A DNA stretch of 64,000 nt from JAAFIW01 sp031414805 (lineage in GTDB: Bacteria > Pseudomonadota > Gammaproteobacteria > Burkholderiales > Burkholderiaceae_C), in assembly GCA_031414805.1 (NCBI GenBank), contig JANOQJ010000005.1, forward strand, positions 1 to 64,000, given 5' to 3'. The notes under the pieces were generated by a model. That model had not been told where the DNA came from. It did no database searches and worked only from the letters and a program-made list of their open reading frames with translations. Numbering within the stretch: the first letter of the stretch is position 1; each line of letters opens with the position of its first letter. Position numbers and translations under genes: made by a program. Positions 8,336-17,292 of this stretch are shown here, in pieces.

Positions 8336-9598
8336 TTAGGCCTTCTTCGCCGCCTCGCGATAAACCAGAAGCGGCGCTTTGTTTTCCTCAATGGTGGATT
8401 CATCCACCACAACCTTGTCCACATTGGTTTGGTTGGGAAGATCAAACATGGTGTTGATCAGCGATTGTTCAAGTATGGAGCGCAGGCCACGTGCGCCAGT
8501 TTTACGCGCCAGTGCTTTGCGGGCAATCGCGCGCAGCGCATTGGGTCGTATCTCCAGATCGACGCCTTCCATGGCGAACAATTTGCCGTATTGCTTGACC
8601 AGCGCATTCTTGGGCTCAGTCAATATCTGCACCATCGCGTCTTCGCTCAGCTCGGTGAGTGTGGCCACCACGGGCATGCGGCCCACCAACTCGGGAATGA
8701 TGCCGAACTTGATCAGGTCTTCCGGCTCGACTTCCTTGAAGACCTCGGTGAGGCTGCGCTGCGCCTTGCTTTTCACGAGCGCGCCGAAGCCAATTCCAGA
8801 CGCCTCCGTGCGGTTTTCGATCACTTTCTCGAGGCCGGAAAACGCACCGCCACAAATGAACAGGATGTTCGTGGTGTCAACCTGCAAAAAGTCCTGATTG
8901 GGGTGTTTGCGCCCGCCTTGTGGCGGTACGCTGGCCATCGTGCCTTCAATCAGTTTAAGCAAGGCTTGCTGAACGCCCTCGCCAGACACATCGCGGGTAA
9001 TCGACGGGTTGTCTGATTTGCGTGAAATCTTGTCGATTTCATCAATGTAGACAATGCCCCGCTGCGCGCGCTCGACGTCGTAGTTACAGCTTTGCAGCAG
9101 CTTGGAGACGATGTTTTCAACGTCTTCACCCACATAGCCAGCCTCGGTCAGCGTGGTCGCGTCGGCCATCACAAACGGTACATCCAGCATGCGAGCCAAT
9201 GTTTGAGCCAGCAGGGTTTTGCCCGACCCGGTGGGGCCAATCATCAAGATGTTGCTCTTGGTCAGCTCCACATCGTCTTTTCTGGCTTTTTCTTTGTGGC
9301 GCAAACGCTTGTAGTGGTTGTACACCGCGACCGCCAACGAACGCTTCGCAGGCTCCTGCCCGATCACGTAGTTGTCCAGATTGGCCTTGATCTCCATTGG
9401 CGTCGGGAGCTCACCCTTACCCTCGCGCGCATCGGTTGCCGGCAGTTCGTCCCGAATAATTTCATTGCACAGGTCTATGCATTCATCGCAAATGAAGACC
9501 GACGGTCCTGCAATGAGTTTCTTGACCTCGTGCTGGCTTTTGCCGCAAAACGAGCAGTAGAGGGTTTTTTCGCTGGAGGAGCCTCGTTTTTCGGCCAT
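8336..9598 (-). CDS. clpX: ClpX, ATPase subunit of the Clp protease
   Basis: It unfolds substrates and feeds them to ClpP. The 420-residue protein starts with the zinc-binding domain, cysteines C15, C18, C37 and C40 (CSFC and CDEC). The AAA+ module follows, with Walker A GPTGSGKT near residue 118 and Walker B VYIDEIDKI; the LVGRMPV segment matches the ClpX sensor region. It lies between clpP and lon. A strong hairpin at 9644-9675 sits between clpP and clpX and could tune expression between them. Confidence 0.98.
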   Translation of the reverse strand: MAEKRGSSSEKTLYCSFCGKSQHEVKKLIAGPSVFICDECIDLCNEIIRDELPATDAREGKGELPTPMEIKANLDNYVIGQEPAKRSLAVAVYNHYKRLRHKEKARKDDVELTKSNILMIGPTGSGKTLLAQTLARMLDVPFVMADATTLTEAGYVGEDVENIVSKLLQSCNYDVERAQRGIVYIDEIDKISRKSDNPSITRDVSGEGVQQALLKLIEGTMASVPPQGGRKHPNQDFLQVDTTNILFICGGAFSGLEKVIENRTEASGIGFGALVKSKAQRSLTEVFKEVEPEDLIKFGIIPELVGRMPVVATLTELSEDAMVQILTEPKNALVKQYGKLFAMEGVDLEIRPNALRAIARKALARKTGARGLRSILEQSLINTMFDLPNQTNVDKVVVDESTIEENKAPLLVYREAAKKA

Positions 9599-9643
9599 AA
9601 AAGAATGCCTTGTTATCGTGAAATCGGATGATAACCATACGCA

Positions 9644-9675
9644 AACGGCGTTCGCCCCGTGAGGCGAACGCCGTT
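9644..9675. promoter_or_regulatory. 13-bp perfect hairpin between clpP and clpX
   Basis: AACGGCGTTCGCC and its exact complement flank a 6-base loop. No T-tract follows on the minus strand, so it looks more like an mRNA-stabilising or attenuating hairpin than a full intrinsic terminator. Confidence 0.7.
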
Positions 9676-9708
9676 GCTGATCAAAAAAGTGGAGATATCA
9701 GCGCCTTA

Positions 9709-10317
9709 TCAAGGCCGCTTGGACAACACGTCGTCAATCAAGCCATATTCTTTGGCTTCTTCGGCGTTCATGTAACGGTCACGCTCCATATCCAGAGCGA
9801 TTTTTTCAAGTGGCTGACCGGTGCGCTCTGCGTAAATTTCATTGAGCCGTTGCCGTGTACGAATGATCTCGCGCGCATGAATCTCAATGTCGGTGGCCTG
9901 GCCAGACGTGCCACCCGATGGCTGGTGGATCATGATTTTGGCGTTCGGCAACACAAAGCGTTTGCCCTTGGCGCCGGCCATCAGCAAGAACGAGCCCATG
10001 CTGGCGGCCATGCCCATGCACAGGGTTGACACGTTGGGCTTGATGAACTGCATCGTGTCGTAAATCGCCAGGCCTGCGCTGACGGAGCCGCCCGGGGAGT
10101 TGATGTAGAAAGAAATGTCTTTGTCCGGGTTTTCGCTCTCCAGGAACAGCAACTGCGCCACCACCAGATTAGCGGTCTGGTCATTGACTTCGCCAACCAG
10201 GAAAATCACGCGCTCTTTGAGCAAGCGGGAATAAATGTCGTACGACCGCTCGCCGCGGCCGGATTGCTCAATCACCATGGGAATCATTCCCAGGCCTTGA
10301 ATGTCGTGTGCGCTCAT
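9709..10317 (-). CDS. clpP: ClpP, proteolytic subunit of the Clp protease
   Basis: This is a serine peptidase that assembles into a tetradecameric chamber and works with ClpX. The protein has 202 residues from the ATG at 10317, chosen because GGAG lies five bases upstream; an upstream in-frame start would add ten unconserved residues. The catalytic residues are S106 (MAASMGS), H131 (MIHQPSG) and an Asp near residue 180. Length and motifs are normal. It lies 87 bases downstream of tig, with a terminator-like hairpin between them. Confidence 0.97.
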   Translation of the reverse strand: MSAHDIQGLGMIPMVIEQSGRGERSYDIYSRLLKERVIFLVGEVNDQTANLVVAQLLFLESENPDKDISFYINSPGGSVSAGLAIYDTMQFIKPNVSTLCMGMAASMGSFLLMAGAKGKRFVLPNAKIMIHQPSGGTSGQATDIEIHAREIIRTRQRLNEIYAERTGQPLEKIALDMERDRYMNAEEAKEYGLIDDVLSKRP

Positions 10318-10348
10318 GAGTGCTCCAGTGTGTATTAGAGAAAGCAAT

Positions 10349-10378
10349 TGGGGCCTGACGCTACCGCATCAAGCCCCA
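10349..10378 (-). terminator. Terminator-like hairpin between tig and clpP
   Basis: On the minus strand TGGGGCTTGA pairs with TCAGGCCCCA (one G-T pair) around a 10-base loop, followed by ATTGCTTTC. The T-tract is weak, so partial termination after tig is the likely effect. Confidence 0.55.
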
Positions 10379-10403
10379 TTCAAAAATCTGTGATTTCAGA
10401 CGC

Positions 10404-11714
10404 TCAGTTGTTGGCCATCAACTCGTCAAACGACACGGCTTTTTCGACAACCTTGGCTTTGGACAACACAAACTCGGTCACGTTGTTTTCGATCACAAGG
10501 CCTTCCACCTCGGCCAGGCGGCGGTTGTCACTGAAATACCAGCGCACCACCTCGGCAGGCTTTTCGTAGCTGGCGGCCAGTTCATCGACATGGGCTTTCA
10601 ATTGCTCCATGCGTGCTTGCAATTCGTGCTGACGAACCAACTCGGCAACCACCAGCCCCAAGCGCACGCGACGCTCGGCTTGTGGGCGGAACACGTCATC
10701 TGGAATCGGCGCTTTGTCGGCGTCTTTGATGCCGCGCTGCTTCAAGTCAGCCCGGGCGTTTTCAATCATGCGATCCACTTCGGCCTGCACGCTGGACTTG
10801 GGCAAGTCCAGCTCCGCTTTGGAAACCAGCGCATCCATCACGGCTTGTTTGTTGCGTGCCTGCAGGCGGAACTTGACTTCGCGCTCCAGGTTCTTGCGCA
10901 CATCGGCACGTAAACCTTCAATGGAAGAGTCGGCAATGCCCAGCGACTTGGCCAGGGCTTCATTGATATCGGGCAGATGCGCGGCTTCGATTTTCTTGAT
11001 CGTCACCATGAAATCGGCCTGCTTGCCTGCGACATCTTTACCGTTGTAGTCTTCGGGAAACGCCAATGGGAAGGTCTTGCTTTCGCCGAGTTTCATGCCG
11101 CGAACCGCGTCTTCAAACTCCTTGAGCATCTGGCCTTCACCGACCAAAAACTGAAAATCATCGGCCTTGCCACCCTGGAAGGCTTCGCCGTCCACCTTGC
11201 CGTCAAAGTCAACCGTTACGCGGTCACCGTCTTGAGCTTGCGCGTCCAGGCTGCGCTGGGCAAAGGTGCGGCGTTGTTTGCGCAAAATGTCCAGCGTGCG
11301 GTCAATGGCGCTTTCAGACACGTCGGCGCTGATTTTTTCCACTTCGGCTGTGGACAAATCACCAATCTGCACCTCAGGAAACACTTCAAAAATCGCATCA
11401 AAAGCCATTTGGCCTTCTGGAGCGGTTTCGTTTTCGGAAATGCGCGGCTGACCTGCCACGCGCAACTTGGCTTCGTTGGCCGCCGTTGCGAATGCCTCGC
11501 CCACTTTATCGTTCATCACTTCGTAATGGACCGAGTAAGCGTAGCGCTGGGCGACCACGCTCATGGGCACTTTGCCAGGGCGAAAGCCATCCATTTTCAC
11601 GGTGCGTGCCAGCTTTTTCAGGCGGGTGTCGACTTCGGACTGGATGATGCCAACCGGCAAAGTCAGAGTGATTTTGCGTTCGAGTTTTTCTAGTGTTTCT
11701 ACGGTCACGGCCAT
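10404..11714 (-). CDS. tig: Trigger factor
   Basis: This ribosome-associated chaperone and peptidyl-prolyl isomerase has 436 residues, the normal length. The ribosome-binding signature GFRPGKVP lies near residue 44. The FKBP-type domain occupies about residues 160-245, and the C-terminal helical arms follow. It heads the minus-strand tig-clpP-clpX-lon cluster, the classical proteobacterial order, downstream of tRNA-Leu(UAG). Confidence 0.97.
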   Translation of the reverse strand: MAVTVETLEKLERKITLTLPVGIIQSEVDTRLKKLARTVKMDGFRPGKVPMSVVAQRYAYSVHYEVMNDKVGEAFATAANEAKLRVAGQPRISENETAPEGQMAFDAIFEVFPEVQIGDLSTAEVEKISADVSESAIDRTLDILRKQRRTFAQRSLDAQAQDGDRVTVDFDGKVDGEAFQGGKADDFQFLVGEGQMLKEFEDAVRGMKLGESKTFPLAFPEDYNGKDVAGKQADFMVTIKKIEAAHLPDINEALAKSLGIADSSIEGLRADVRKNLEREVKFRLQARNKQAVMDALVSKAELDLPKSSVQAEVDRMIENARADLKQRGIKDADKAPIPDDVFRPQAERRVRLGLVVAELVRQHELQARMEQLKAHVDELAASYEKPAEVVRWYFSDNRRLAEVEGLVIENNVTEFVLSKAKVVEKAVSFDELMANN

Positions 11715-11759
11715 TTGGGTTCTCTCAAAATCTTAAATGCTGTCTCAAAGATAAATTTA

Positions 11760-11846
11760 TGGTGCGCGAGGGGGGACTCGAACCCCCACAGTGTTGCCAC
11801 CGTCAGGACCTAAACCTGGTGCGTCTACCAATTTCGCCACCCGCGC
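11760..11846 (-). tRNA. tRNA-Leu (anticodon UAG)
   Basis: On the minus strand the gene starts GCGCGGG, has a TAG anticodon in the loop TTTAGGT, a long variable arm and an encoded CCA at 11760-11762. It is 87 bases long and lies just upstream of tig. Confidence 0.93.
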
Positions 11847-11899
11847 TTTTAGGCAACCGCGTATTTTATGCGATGACCACTACTGTTCTTTAAAACGAA

Positions 11900-14800
11900 T
11901 TAGCGCTTGACCCGAAACCACGCCGCGTACATGGCGGGCAGCGACAGCAAGGTCAGCAGGGTCGCCACGATCAGGCCGCCCATGATGGCCACGGCCATCG
12001 GGCCCCAGAACACGCTGCGTGACAGGGGAATCATGGCCAGCACAGCAGCCGCAGCCGTGAGCACGATAGGGCGCGCACGCCGCACAGTGGATTCGACCAC
12101 TGCGTCCCACGCCGGTATCCCCTGCGAGCGGTCTTGCTCGATCTGGTCGATCAGGATGACCGAGTTGCGCTGGATCATGCCCATCAGGGCAATCACGCCC
12201 AGCAGGGCCACAAAGCCGAACGGTCTGTCCAGCACGATCAGCGCGCCCGCCACACCGGCAATGCCCAACGGGCCGGTGATGAAGACCAGCAGGGCACGGC
12301 TGAAGCTGTGCAATTGCAGCATGAGCAAGGTGAACGTGATGAACAGCATGATGGGCACGCCAGCCGCAATCGACGCAGAACCCTTGGAGCTTTCCTCCAC
12401 CGCGCCTGCTACCTCGATGCGGTAGCCCGGCGGCCATTTGGCTTCCAGCGCCTTGAGTTTGGGCAGCAGTTCGGCGGTAACGGTTGCGCCCTGCAAGCCT
12501 TCAACAATGTCGCTTTGCACGGTGATGGCGTAGTTACGGTTCTCGCGCCACATCACGCCGGGTTCCCAGGCGAACACGGGCTTGGCAATCTGCGTCAGCG
12601 GAATCGACCGGCCCGACGCCGTGGGCAGGTAGGCATTGCCAATGTCGGTAATCGCATTGCGCTCGTCCAGCGGCTGGCGCAGCACAATGTCGATGAGTTT
12701 GTCGCCTTCCCGGAACTGGCCCACGGTGGTGCCCGCCAGAATGGTTTTGGAGGCTTGGGCAATCGACTGGCTGGTCACGCCCAGCGCTCGGGCTTTCGAT
12801 TGGTCGACCTCCAACCGCAGCACCTTGACCGACTCGTTCCAGTTGTCGTTAGTGCCCCGCGTGTTGGGGCTCTCGCGCATGGCAGCGGTCACTTCGTCGG
12901 CGCGCAGGCGCAGCACCTGCGGGTCATTGCCCACCACGCGGAACTGCACGGGGTACGGCACGGGTGGACCATTGGGCAGCAGCTTCACGCGGCCGCGCAC
13001 CTCGGGAAACTCCTGCGCCATCAGCGCGGGCAGCTTGACGCGCAAGGTCTCGCGCACCTTCAAGTCTTGCGGAATGATGATGAACTGAGACACGTTGGTT
13101 TGCGGGAAAACCTGGTCCAGCGGCAGATAGAAGCGCGGCACGCCCGAGCCCACCCAGGTGCTGACCGTGACCACACCCGCTTCTTTGAGCAAACGCTCTT
13201 CCACCCGCTTGACCGTCGCTTCATTCGCAGCAAACGAGGTGCCTTCGGGGAACCAGATGTCCAGCAAAATTTCGGGCCGGCTGGAATCGGGGAAGAACTG
13301 CTGCTGCACCTTGCCCATGCCAAATATGCCCAGCGCAAACACCAAAATCGTGGCACCAATGGTGATCCAGCGAAACTTCACGCACCAGTTCACGGCGCGC
13401 CGAAAGGTGTTGTAGAACGGCGTGTCAAAGTGCTCGCCGTGGCTTTCACCCTCAGCGGGCGCAGGTTTGGATTTGAGCAACAAGGTACCCAGGTAAGGCA
13501 CAAAGTAGACCGACACGATCCAGCTGAGCACCAGCGCAATCACGGTGACTGCAAAAATCGCAAACGTGTATTCGCCGGTGAGCGAACGGGCCAGGCCGAT
13601 GGGTAAAAAACCTGCTGCGGTAATCAGCGTGCCGGTCAGCATGGGCATGGCGGTGAGCTCATACGCGAAGGTGGCGGCACGCACCTTGTCGTAGCCCTCT
13701 TCCATTTTGCGCACCATCATTTCAACCGCAATGATGGCGTCGTCCACCAGCAGGCCCAGCGCAATGATGAGTGAGCCCAGCGAGATTTTGTGCAGGCCAA
13801 TGCCAAAGTACAGCATGGCTAGAAACGTGACCGCCAGCACCAACGGGATGGTGATGCCCACTACCAGGCCAGGGCGCATGTCGACGTAATAGCGCTTGAA
13901 GAACGGTTGATTCCCGGCCCGCTTGTGAAAGCCCAGCGCCAGAAAGCTCACCGCCAGCACGATCACCACCGCTTCAATCAAGGTGACCACAAACTCGTTG
14001 ACCGACTTGGCCACTGCTTTGGGTTGGTCTTGTATCTGCACGAGCTTGATGCCTGCGGGCAGCTGCTTTTCGATCTTTTCAAACGTGGTTTTCAGCGACT
14101 TGCCCAACGCAATGATGTCGCCACCCTTGGCCATGGAAACACCCAACGCAATGACCTCTTTGCCCTGGTGGCGCACCTTCACAAAGGGCGGGTCGACGTA
14201 GCCGCGCTTGATGTCAGCAATATCGCCCAGCCTGAGTTGATTTCCTGAGCTACCGCGAATTGGCATGGCACCCAGGTCTTCAATCGCGTTGAACTGCCCG
14301 GCCACCCGCACCTGCACCACGTCCAGCGGTGTTTGCACCGCACCCGCGGGCTCGATGGCGTTTTGCTGGCCGAGTTGCGCGAGCACGGCATTGAAGTCCA
14401 GCCCCAGCTGGGCGAGGCGTTTTTGCGACAGCTCGATGTACAGCTTTTCGTCCTGCGCGCCAAACAGCTCGACCTTGGCCACATCAGGCACACGCAGCAA
14501 CTGCTGGCGCACGTCGTCGGCAAAAGTCTTCAGCTCGGCGTAGTTAAAACCGTCGGCCTCCAGCGCGTAGATCACGCCATACACATCGCCAAACTCGTCG
14601 TTGAAAAACGGGCCTTGAATGCCGGCTGGCAAGGTGTGGCGCATGTCGGCCACCTTTTTGCGGGTGGTGTACCAAACATTGGGCACCTCCGCCGGGCGCG
14701 AGCTGTCCTTGATTTGAAAAATAATTTGCGACTCGCCCGGCTTGGAGTAGCTGCGAATCTTGTCCGCATAGGGCACCTCTTGCAGCGTGCGCTCGATCTT

Positions 14801-15037
14801 GTCAGTGACTTGCTCGGCCACTTGCTGCGCCGTGGCACCGGGCCAGTTGGTGCGCACCACCATGGCGCGAAAGGTGAACGGCGGGTCTTCGTCTTGCCCC
14901 AGCTGAAAGTAAGCGGCACCGCCCAGCAGCAGCAGCACCACCATCAGGTAGCGGGTCAGTGCGGGGTGGTCCAGCGCCCATTTGGACAGGTTGAAGCCGG
15001 AGGGCTTGGCGTCGGTGGTTGGTTGTTCTTGTGTCAT
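11900..15037 (-). CDS. RND efflux permease (AcrB/HAE1-like)
   Basis: This inner-membrane proton antiporter, about 1045 residues, exports drugs or other hydrophobic compounds with the adaptor encoded upstream. It shows the RND pattern: a first membrane helix near residue 30, two large periplasmic loops and two blocks of helices. Relay aspartates are visible in ALGLLVDDAIIAVEMM. The ATG at 15037 gives a normal N-terminus (MTQEQPTTD) and lies 7 bases from the end of the adaptor gene; the longer frame overlaps that gene. No outer-membrane TolC gene is adjacent, so the pump probably borrows one from elsewhere. The substrate cannot be inferred. Confidence 0.92.
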   Translation of the reverse strand: MTQEQPTTDAKPSGFNLSKWALDHPALTRYLMVVLLLLGGAAYFQLGQDEDPPFTFRAMVVRTNWPGATAQQVAEQVTDKIERTLQEVPYADKIRSYSKPGESQIIFQIKDSSRPAEVPNVWYTTRKKVADMRHTLPAGIQGPFFNDEFGDVYGVIYALEADGFNYAELKTFADDVRQQLLRVPDVAKVELFGAQDEKLYIELSQKRLAQLGLDFNAVLAQLGQQNAIEPAGAVQTPLDVVQVRVAGQFNAIEDLGAMPIRGSSGNQLRLGDIADIKRGYVDPPFVKVRHQGKEVIALGVSMAKGGDIIALGKSLKTTFEKIEKQLPAGIKLVQIQDQPKAVAKSVNEFVVTLIEAVVIVLAVSFLALGFHKRAGNQPFFKRYYVDMRPGLVVGITIPLVLAVTFLAMLYFGIGLHKISLGSLIIALGLLVDDAIIAVEMMVRKMEEGYDKVRAATFAYELTAMPMLTGTLITAAGFLPIGLARSLTGEYTFAIFAVTVIALVLSWIVSVYFVPYLGTLLLKSKPAPAEGESHGEHFDTPFYNTFRRAVNWCVKFRWITIGATILVFALGIFGMGKVQQQFFPDSSRPEILLDIWFPEGTSFAANEATVKRVEERLLKEAGVVTVSTWVGSGVPRFYLPLDQVFPQTNVSQFIIIPQDLKVRETLRVKLPALMAQEFPEVRGRVKLLPNGPPVPYPVQFRVVGNDPQVLRLRADEVTAAMRESPNTRGTNDNWNESVKVLRLEVDQSKARALGVTSQSIAQASKTILAGTTVGQFREGDKLIDIVLRQPLDERNAITDIGNAYLPTASGRSIPLTQIAKPVFAWEPGVMWRENRNYAITVQSDIVEGLQGATVTAELLPKLKALEAKWPPGYRIEVAGAVEESSKGSASIAAGVPIMLFITFTLLMLQLHSFSRALLVFITGPLGIAGVAGALIVLDRPFGFVALLGVIALMGMIQRNSVILIDQIEQDRSQGIPAWDAVVESTVRRARPIVLTAAAAVLAMIPLSRSVFWGPMAVAIMGGLIVATLLTLLSLPAMYAAWFRVKR

Positions 15038-15044
15038 GGCAAGC

Positions 15045-16223
15045 TCACTTGACTGTGCCAGTGGTTGAAGTAGAAGCAGGGGCACTTGCTACAGGTTTAA
15101 TAGCTGCTTGAGCAGTATTTACCAGGGCTACAGCCCCTTTTTCTTGATAAATGCTCACTTTTTGCCCCGCCTGCAGCACATGCACCCCGGCAGACACCAC
15201 CTGCATGCCCGGCTGCAGGCCATCGCCAATCACCACCTGGTTGCCGTCGGCCGTGGCCACCACCACCTCTTGCGATTTCAGGGTCATGCTGGCTTTGTCC
15301 AGCACCCACACGGTGGTTTTGCCCGCTGCCTGGCGCAGCGCGGTGGTGGGCAGCTTGATGACTTGCGCGCCCGCAGCGCCCAGGGCTTGCGGCGTGACAT
15401 ACACAGTGGAGCCCAGCGGCAAATTCGCGGCAGCGTCCAGCGCCACTTTGACGGGGAAGGTACGCGTCACAGGGTCGGCACTGGCCGCCACTTCGCGCAC
15501 CTTGCCCGCCAGCTTTTGCGCGGCCTCATCGGACCACACGCGCACGCCCACGTCCGAGCCCACGCGAATGGCGGCCACCTTGTCTTCGGGCACTGAAAAC
15601 ACCACATCGCGCACGCCGTCTTGCGCAATGCGCACCACCGGCATGCCGGCCGTGACCACCTGGCCCGGCTCGGCTTCCACGGCAGTGACCACGCCCGACA
15701 CATCGGCCACCAGATTGGTGTAGCGCGCCTGGTTGCCTTGCGAGCTGAGTTGCGCCTGGGTTTGCTGCAGACTGGCCTGCGCAGCCTTGAGCACGCTTTC
15801 GCGCCGCTCCAACTCCGCGCCGCTGATGAAGTTTTGCTCTTTCAGCTCTTTAAAGCGCTTGAAATCCGCCGCCGCCAGGTCGCGGTTGGTGGTGGCAGCG
15901 GCCACCTGCGCCTGGGCTGCGTCTGCCGCCAGCTTGTAGTCTTGTGGGTCGAGTTGCGCCAGCACCTGGCCCGCTTTCACGCGCTGACCCAGCTCCGCCT
16001 GGCGGCGAATCATCTTGCCCGCCACCCGAAAGCCCAGCCGCGACTCGGTGCGTGCCCGCACCTCAGCGGCAAATTCATACGTCGCATCAAAACTGGCCTC
16101 GCCCACGGTGACCACGCGCACTGCGCGAATGGGTTCTTCGGTGGGGGCTGGTTTGCTGCAGGCGGCGAGCATGGCGACGGCAACGAGCACTGCAATGGAC
16201 AATTTGGGGAAACTTTTCGGCAT
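15045..16223 (-). CDS. RND periplasmic adaptor lipoprotein
   Basis: This 392-residue membrane-fusion protein links the RND permease to an outer-membrane channel. The N-terminus is a lipoprotein signal with lipobox LAAC at C22. A biotinyl-lipoyl hairpin region (about residues 60-190) and beta-barrel domain follow. GGAG six bases upstream supports the ATG at 16223. The last 30 or so residues include a translated dispersed-repeat copy (15086-15131), encoding ALVNTAQAAIKPVA, followed by a Ser/Thr/Ala-rich tail. A TetR-type palindrome at 16247-16266 lies just upstream. Confidence 0.92.
   Translation of the reverse strand: MPKSFPKLSIAVLVAVAMLAACSKPAPTEEPIRAVRVVTVGEASFDATYEFAAEVRARTESRLGFRVAGKMIRRQAELGQRVKAGQVLAQLDPQDYKLAADAAQAQVAAATTNRDLAAADFKRFKELKEQNFISGAELERRESVLKAAQASLQQTQAQLSSQGNQARYTNLVADVSGVVTAVEAEPGQVVTAGMPVVRIAQDGVRDVVFSVPEDKVAAIRVGSDVGVRVWSDEAAQKLAGKVREVAASADPVTRTFPVKVALDAAANLPLGSTVYVTPQALGAAGAQVIKLPTTALRQAAGKTTVWVLDKASMTLKSQEVVVATADGNQVVIGDGLQPGMQVVSAGVHVLQAGQKVSIYQEKGAVALVNTAQAAIKPVASAPASTSTTGTVK
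15086..15131 (-). repeat. Dispersed 45-bp repeat, copy 4 (inside the adaptor gene)
   Basis: The plus strand reads AATAGCTGCTTGAGCAGTAT then TTACCAGGGCT. It lies at the 3' end of the adaptor coding sequence and is translated. Confidence 0.85.
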
Positions 16224-16246
16224 GACGAACTCCAGGGAATGGCTGC

Positions 16247-16266
16247 TACTGACTGACTGGTTAGTA
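16247..16266. promoter_or_regulatory. TetR-type operator upstream of the RND pump
   Basis: TACTGACTGACTGGTTAGTA is an imperfect 20-bp palindrome with TACTGAC/TACTAAC half-sites. It lies 23 bases upstream of the adaptor gene and within the divergent gap to hpnC. Such sites commonly bind AcrR/TetR repressors of RND pumps. No TetR gene is present in the window, so the regulator would be encoded elsewhere. Confidence 0.5.
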
Positions 16267-16284
16267 ATCTAAAGGCGTTGCCAA

Positions 16285-17205
16285 ATGCTGTCAAGCGACA
16301 ATCAGCCGGTGAATCAGACACCCCACACATCGACAGCACCCCCCCCCCATTCGCAGGCAAAACAGGCCGCAGAGTTAGCCGGGCATTACGAAAACTTCCC
16401 TGTTGCCTCCTGGCTGTGCCCGCCGCACCTGCGCCCGCCGATTGCCGCGATTTACGGCTTTGCCCGCACCGCAGACGACATCGCCGACGAAGGCGATGCC
16501 TCCAGCGCGCAACGCCTGGCCGACCTGGCTGAATTTGCTGCCGAGCTGGCCGCCTGCTACGGCCCAGGGGTATCCACCAGCACGCGCTGGCCTCATGTCT
16601 TCATCCCGCTACGCGTAGCCATTGCCCAGCACCACCTGCCGCAGAGCCTGCTCGCCGATTTGCTCAGCGCCTTCTCCCAAGACGTGCAAAAAACCGCCGC
16701 CGCCCAGGGCTATGAGAACGATGCCGAGCTGCTCGACTATTGCGCCCGCTCCGCCAACCCGGTGGGCCGTTTGCTGCTGCACCTGTATGGCATCACCGAC
16801 GCCACCGCCCTGCGCCGCAGCGACAACATTTGCACCGCCCTGCAGCTGATCAACTTCTGGCAAGACATCAGCGTGGACATTCCCCGGGGCCGCTACTACC
16901 TGCCGCTGGCCGATTGCGCGGCACACGGCATCCCCCACAACGACCTGGCCGCCCTGAATCAACACCCCAATACTCCTGATTTGATAGCTGCTCGAGCAAT
17001 ATCTGCAAGGGCTACCATGCTAAAAGGCTCAAAACTGGTGCATCAGGTGCCTGGGCGGGCAGGCTGGGAGCTGCGCCTGGTGGTGCAAGGCGGCCTGCGC
17101 ATACTGGACAAGGTAGAAGCCATTCGCTGGCGCAGCGACCGCCAGCGGGTACGCATCACGGCATGGGATGTGCCGCTGATGCTGTGGCGGGCGTTATGGA
17201 TGTGA
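16285..17205 (+). CDS. hpnC: HpnC-like squalene synthase family protein
   Basis: It belongs to the trans-isoprenyl diphosphate synthase (squalene/phytoene synthase) family; HpnC works with HpnD and HpnE in bacterial squalene synthesis for hopanoids. Of 306 residues, the core begins near residue 35 (ENFPVASWLCP). The first aspartate-rich motif is ARTADDIADE and the second is NFWQDISVD. The first 30 residues are low-complexity and could be a wrong start. A dispersed repeat copy is translated at 16981-17014 (DLIAARAISARAT). hpnD, hpnE and shc are not adjacent, which is unusual because they often cluster. HpnC is preferred over HpnD on motif context. Confidence 0.82.
   Translation: MLSSDNQPVNQTPHTSTAPPPHSQAKQAAELAGHYENFPVASWLCPPHLRPPIAAIYGFARTADDIADEGDASSAQRLADLAEFAAELAACYGPGVSTSTRWPHVFIPLRVAIAQHHLPQSLLADLLSAFSQDVQKTAAAQGYENDAELLDYCARSANPVGRLLLHLYGITDATALRRSDNICTALQLINFWQDISVDIPRGRYYLPLADCAAHGIPHNDLAALNQHPNTPDLIAARAISARATMLKGSKLVHQVPGRAGWELRLVVQGGLRILDKVEAIRWRSDRQRVRITAWDVPLMLWRALWM
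16981..17014 (-). repeat. Dispersed 45-bp repeat, copy 5 (inside hpnC)
   Basis: A diverged copy reading TTGATAGCTGCTCGAGCAAT then ATCTGCAAGGGCT. It is in frame within hpnC. Confidence 0.7.
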
Positions 17206-17292
17206 GGCCTGTGTGCATCCAATAACAACTTGCAAACGTATGTACAACCGGTAGACCAGTCGATCCATTACCCCCTGTGAAGTGAAAACACC

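Noticed and set aside
12134..13606. A 490-codon plus-strand frame inside the RND permease
   Set aside because: It is antisense to a clear AcrB-type transporter and has no recognisable domain.
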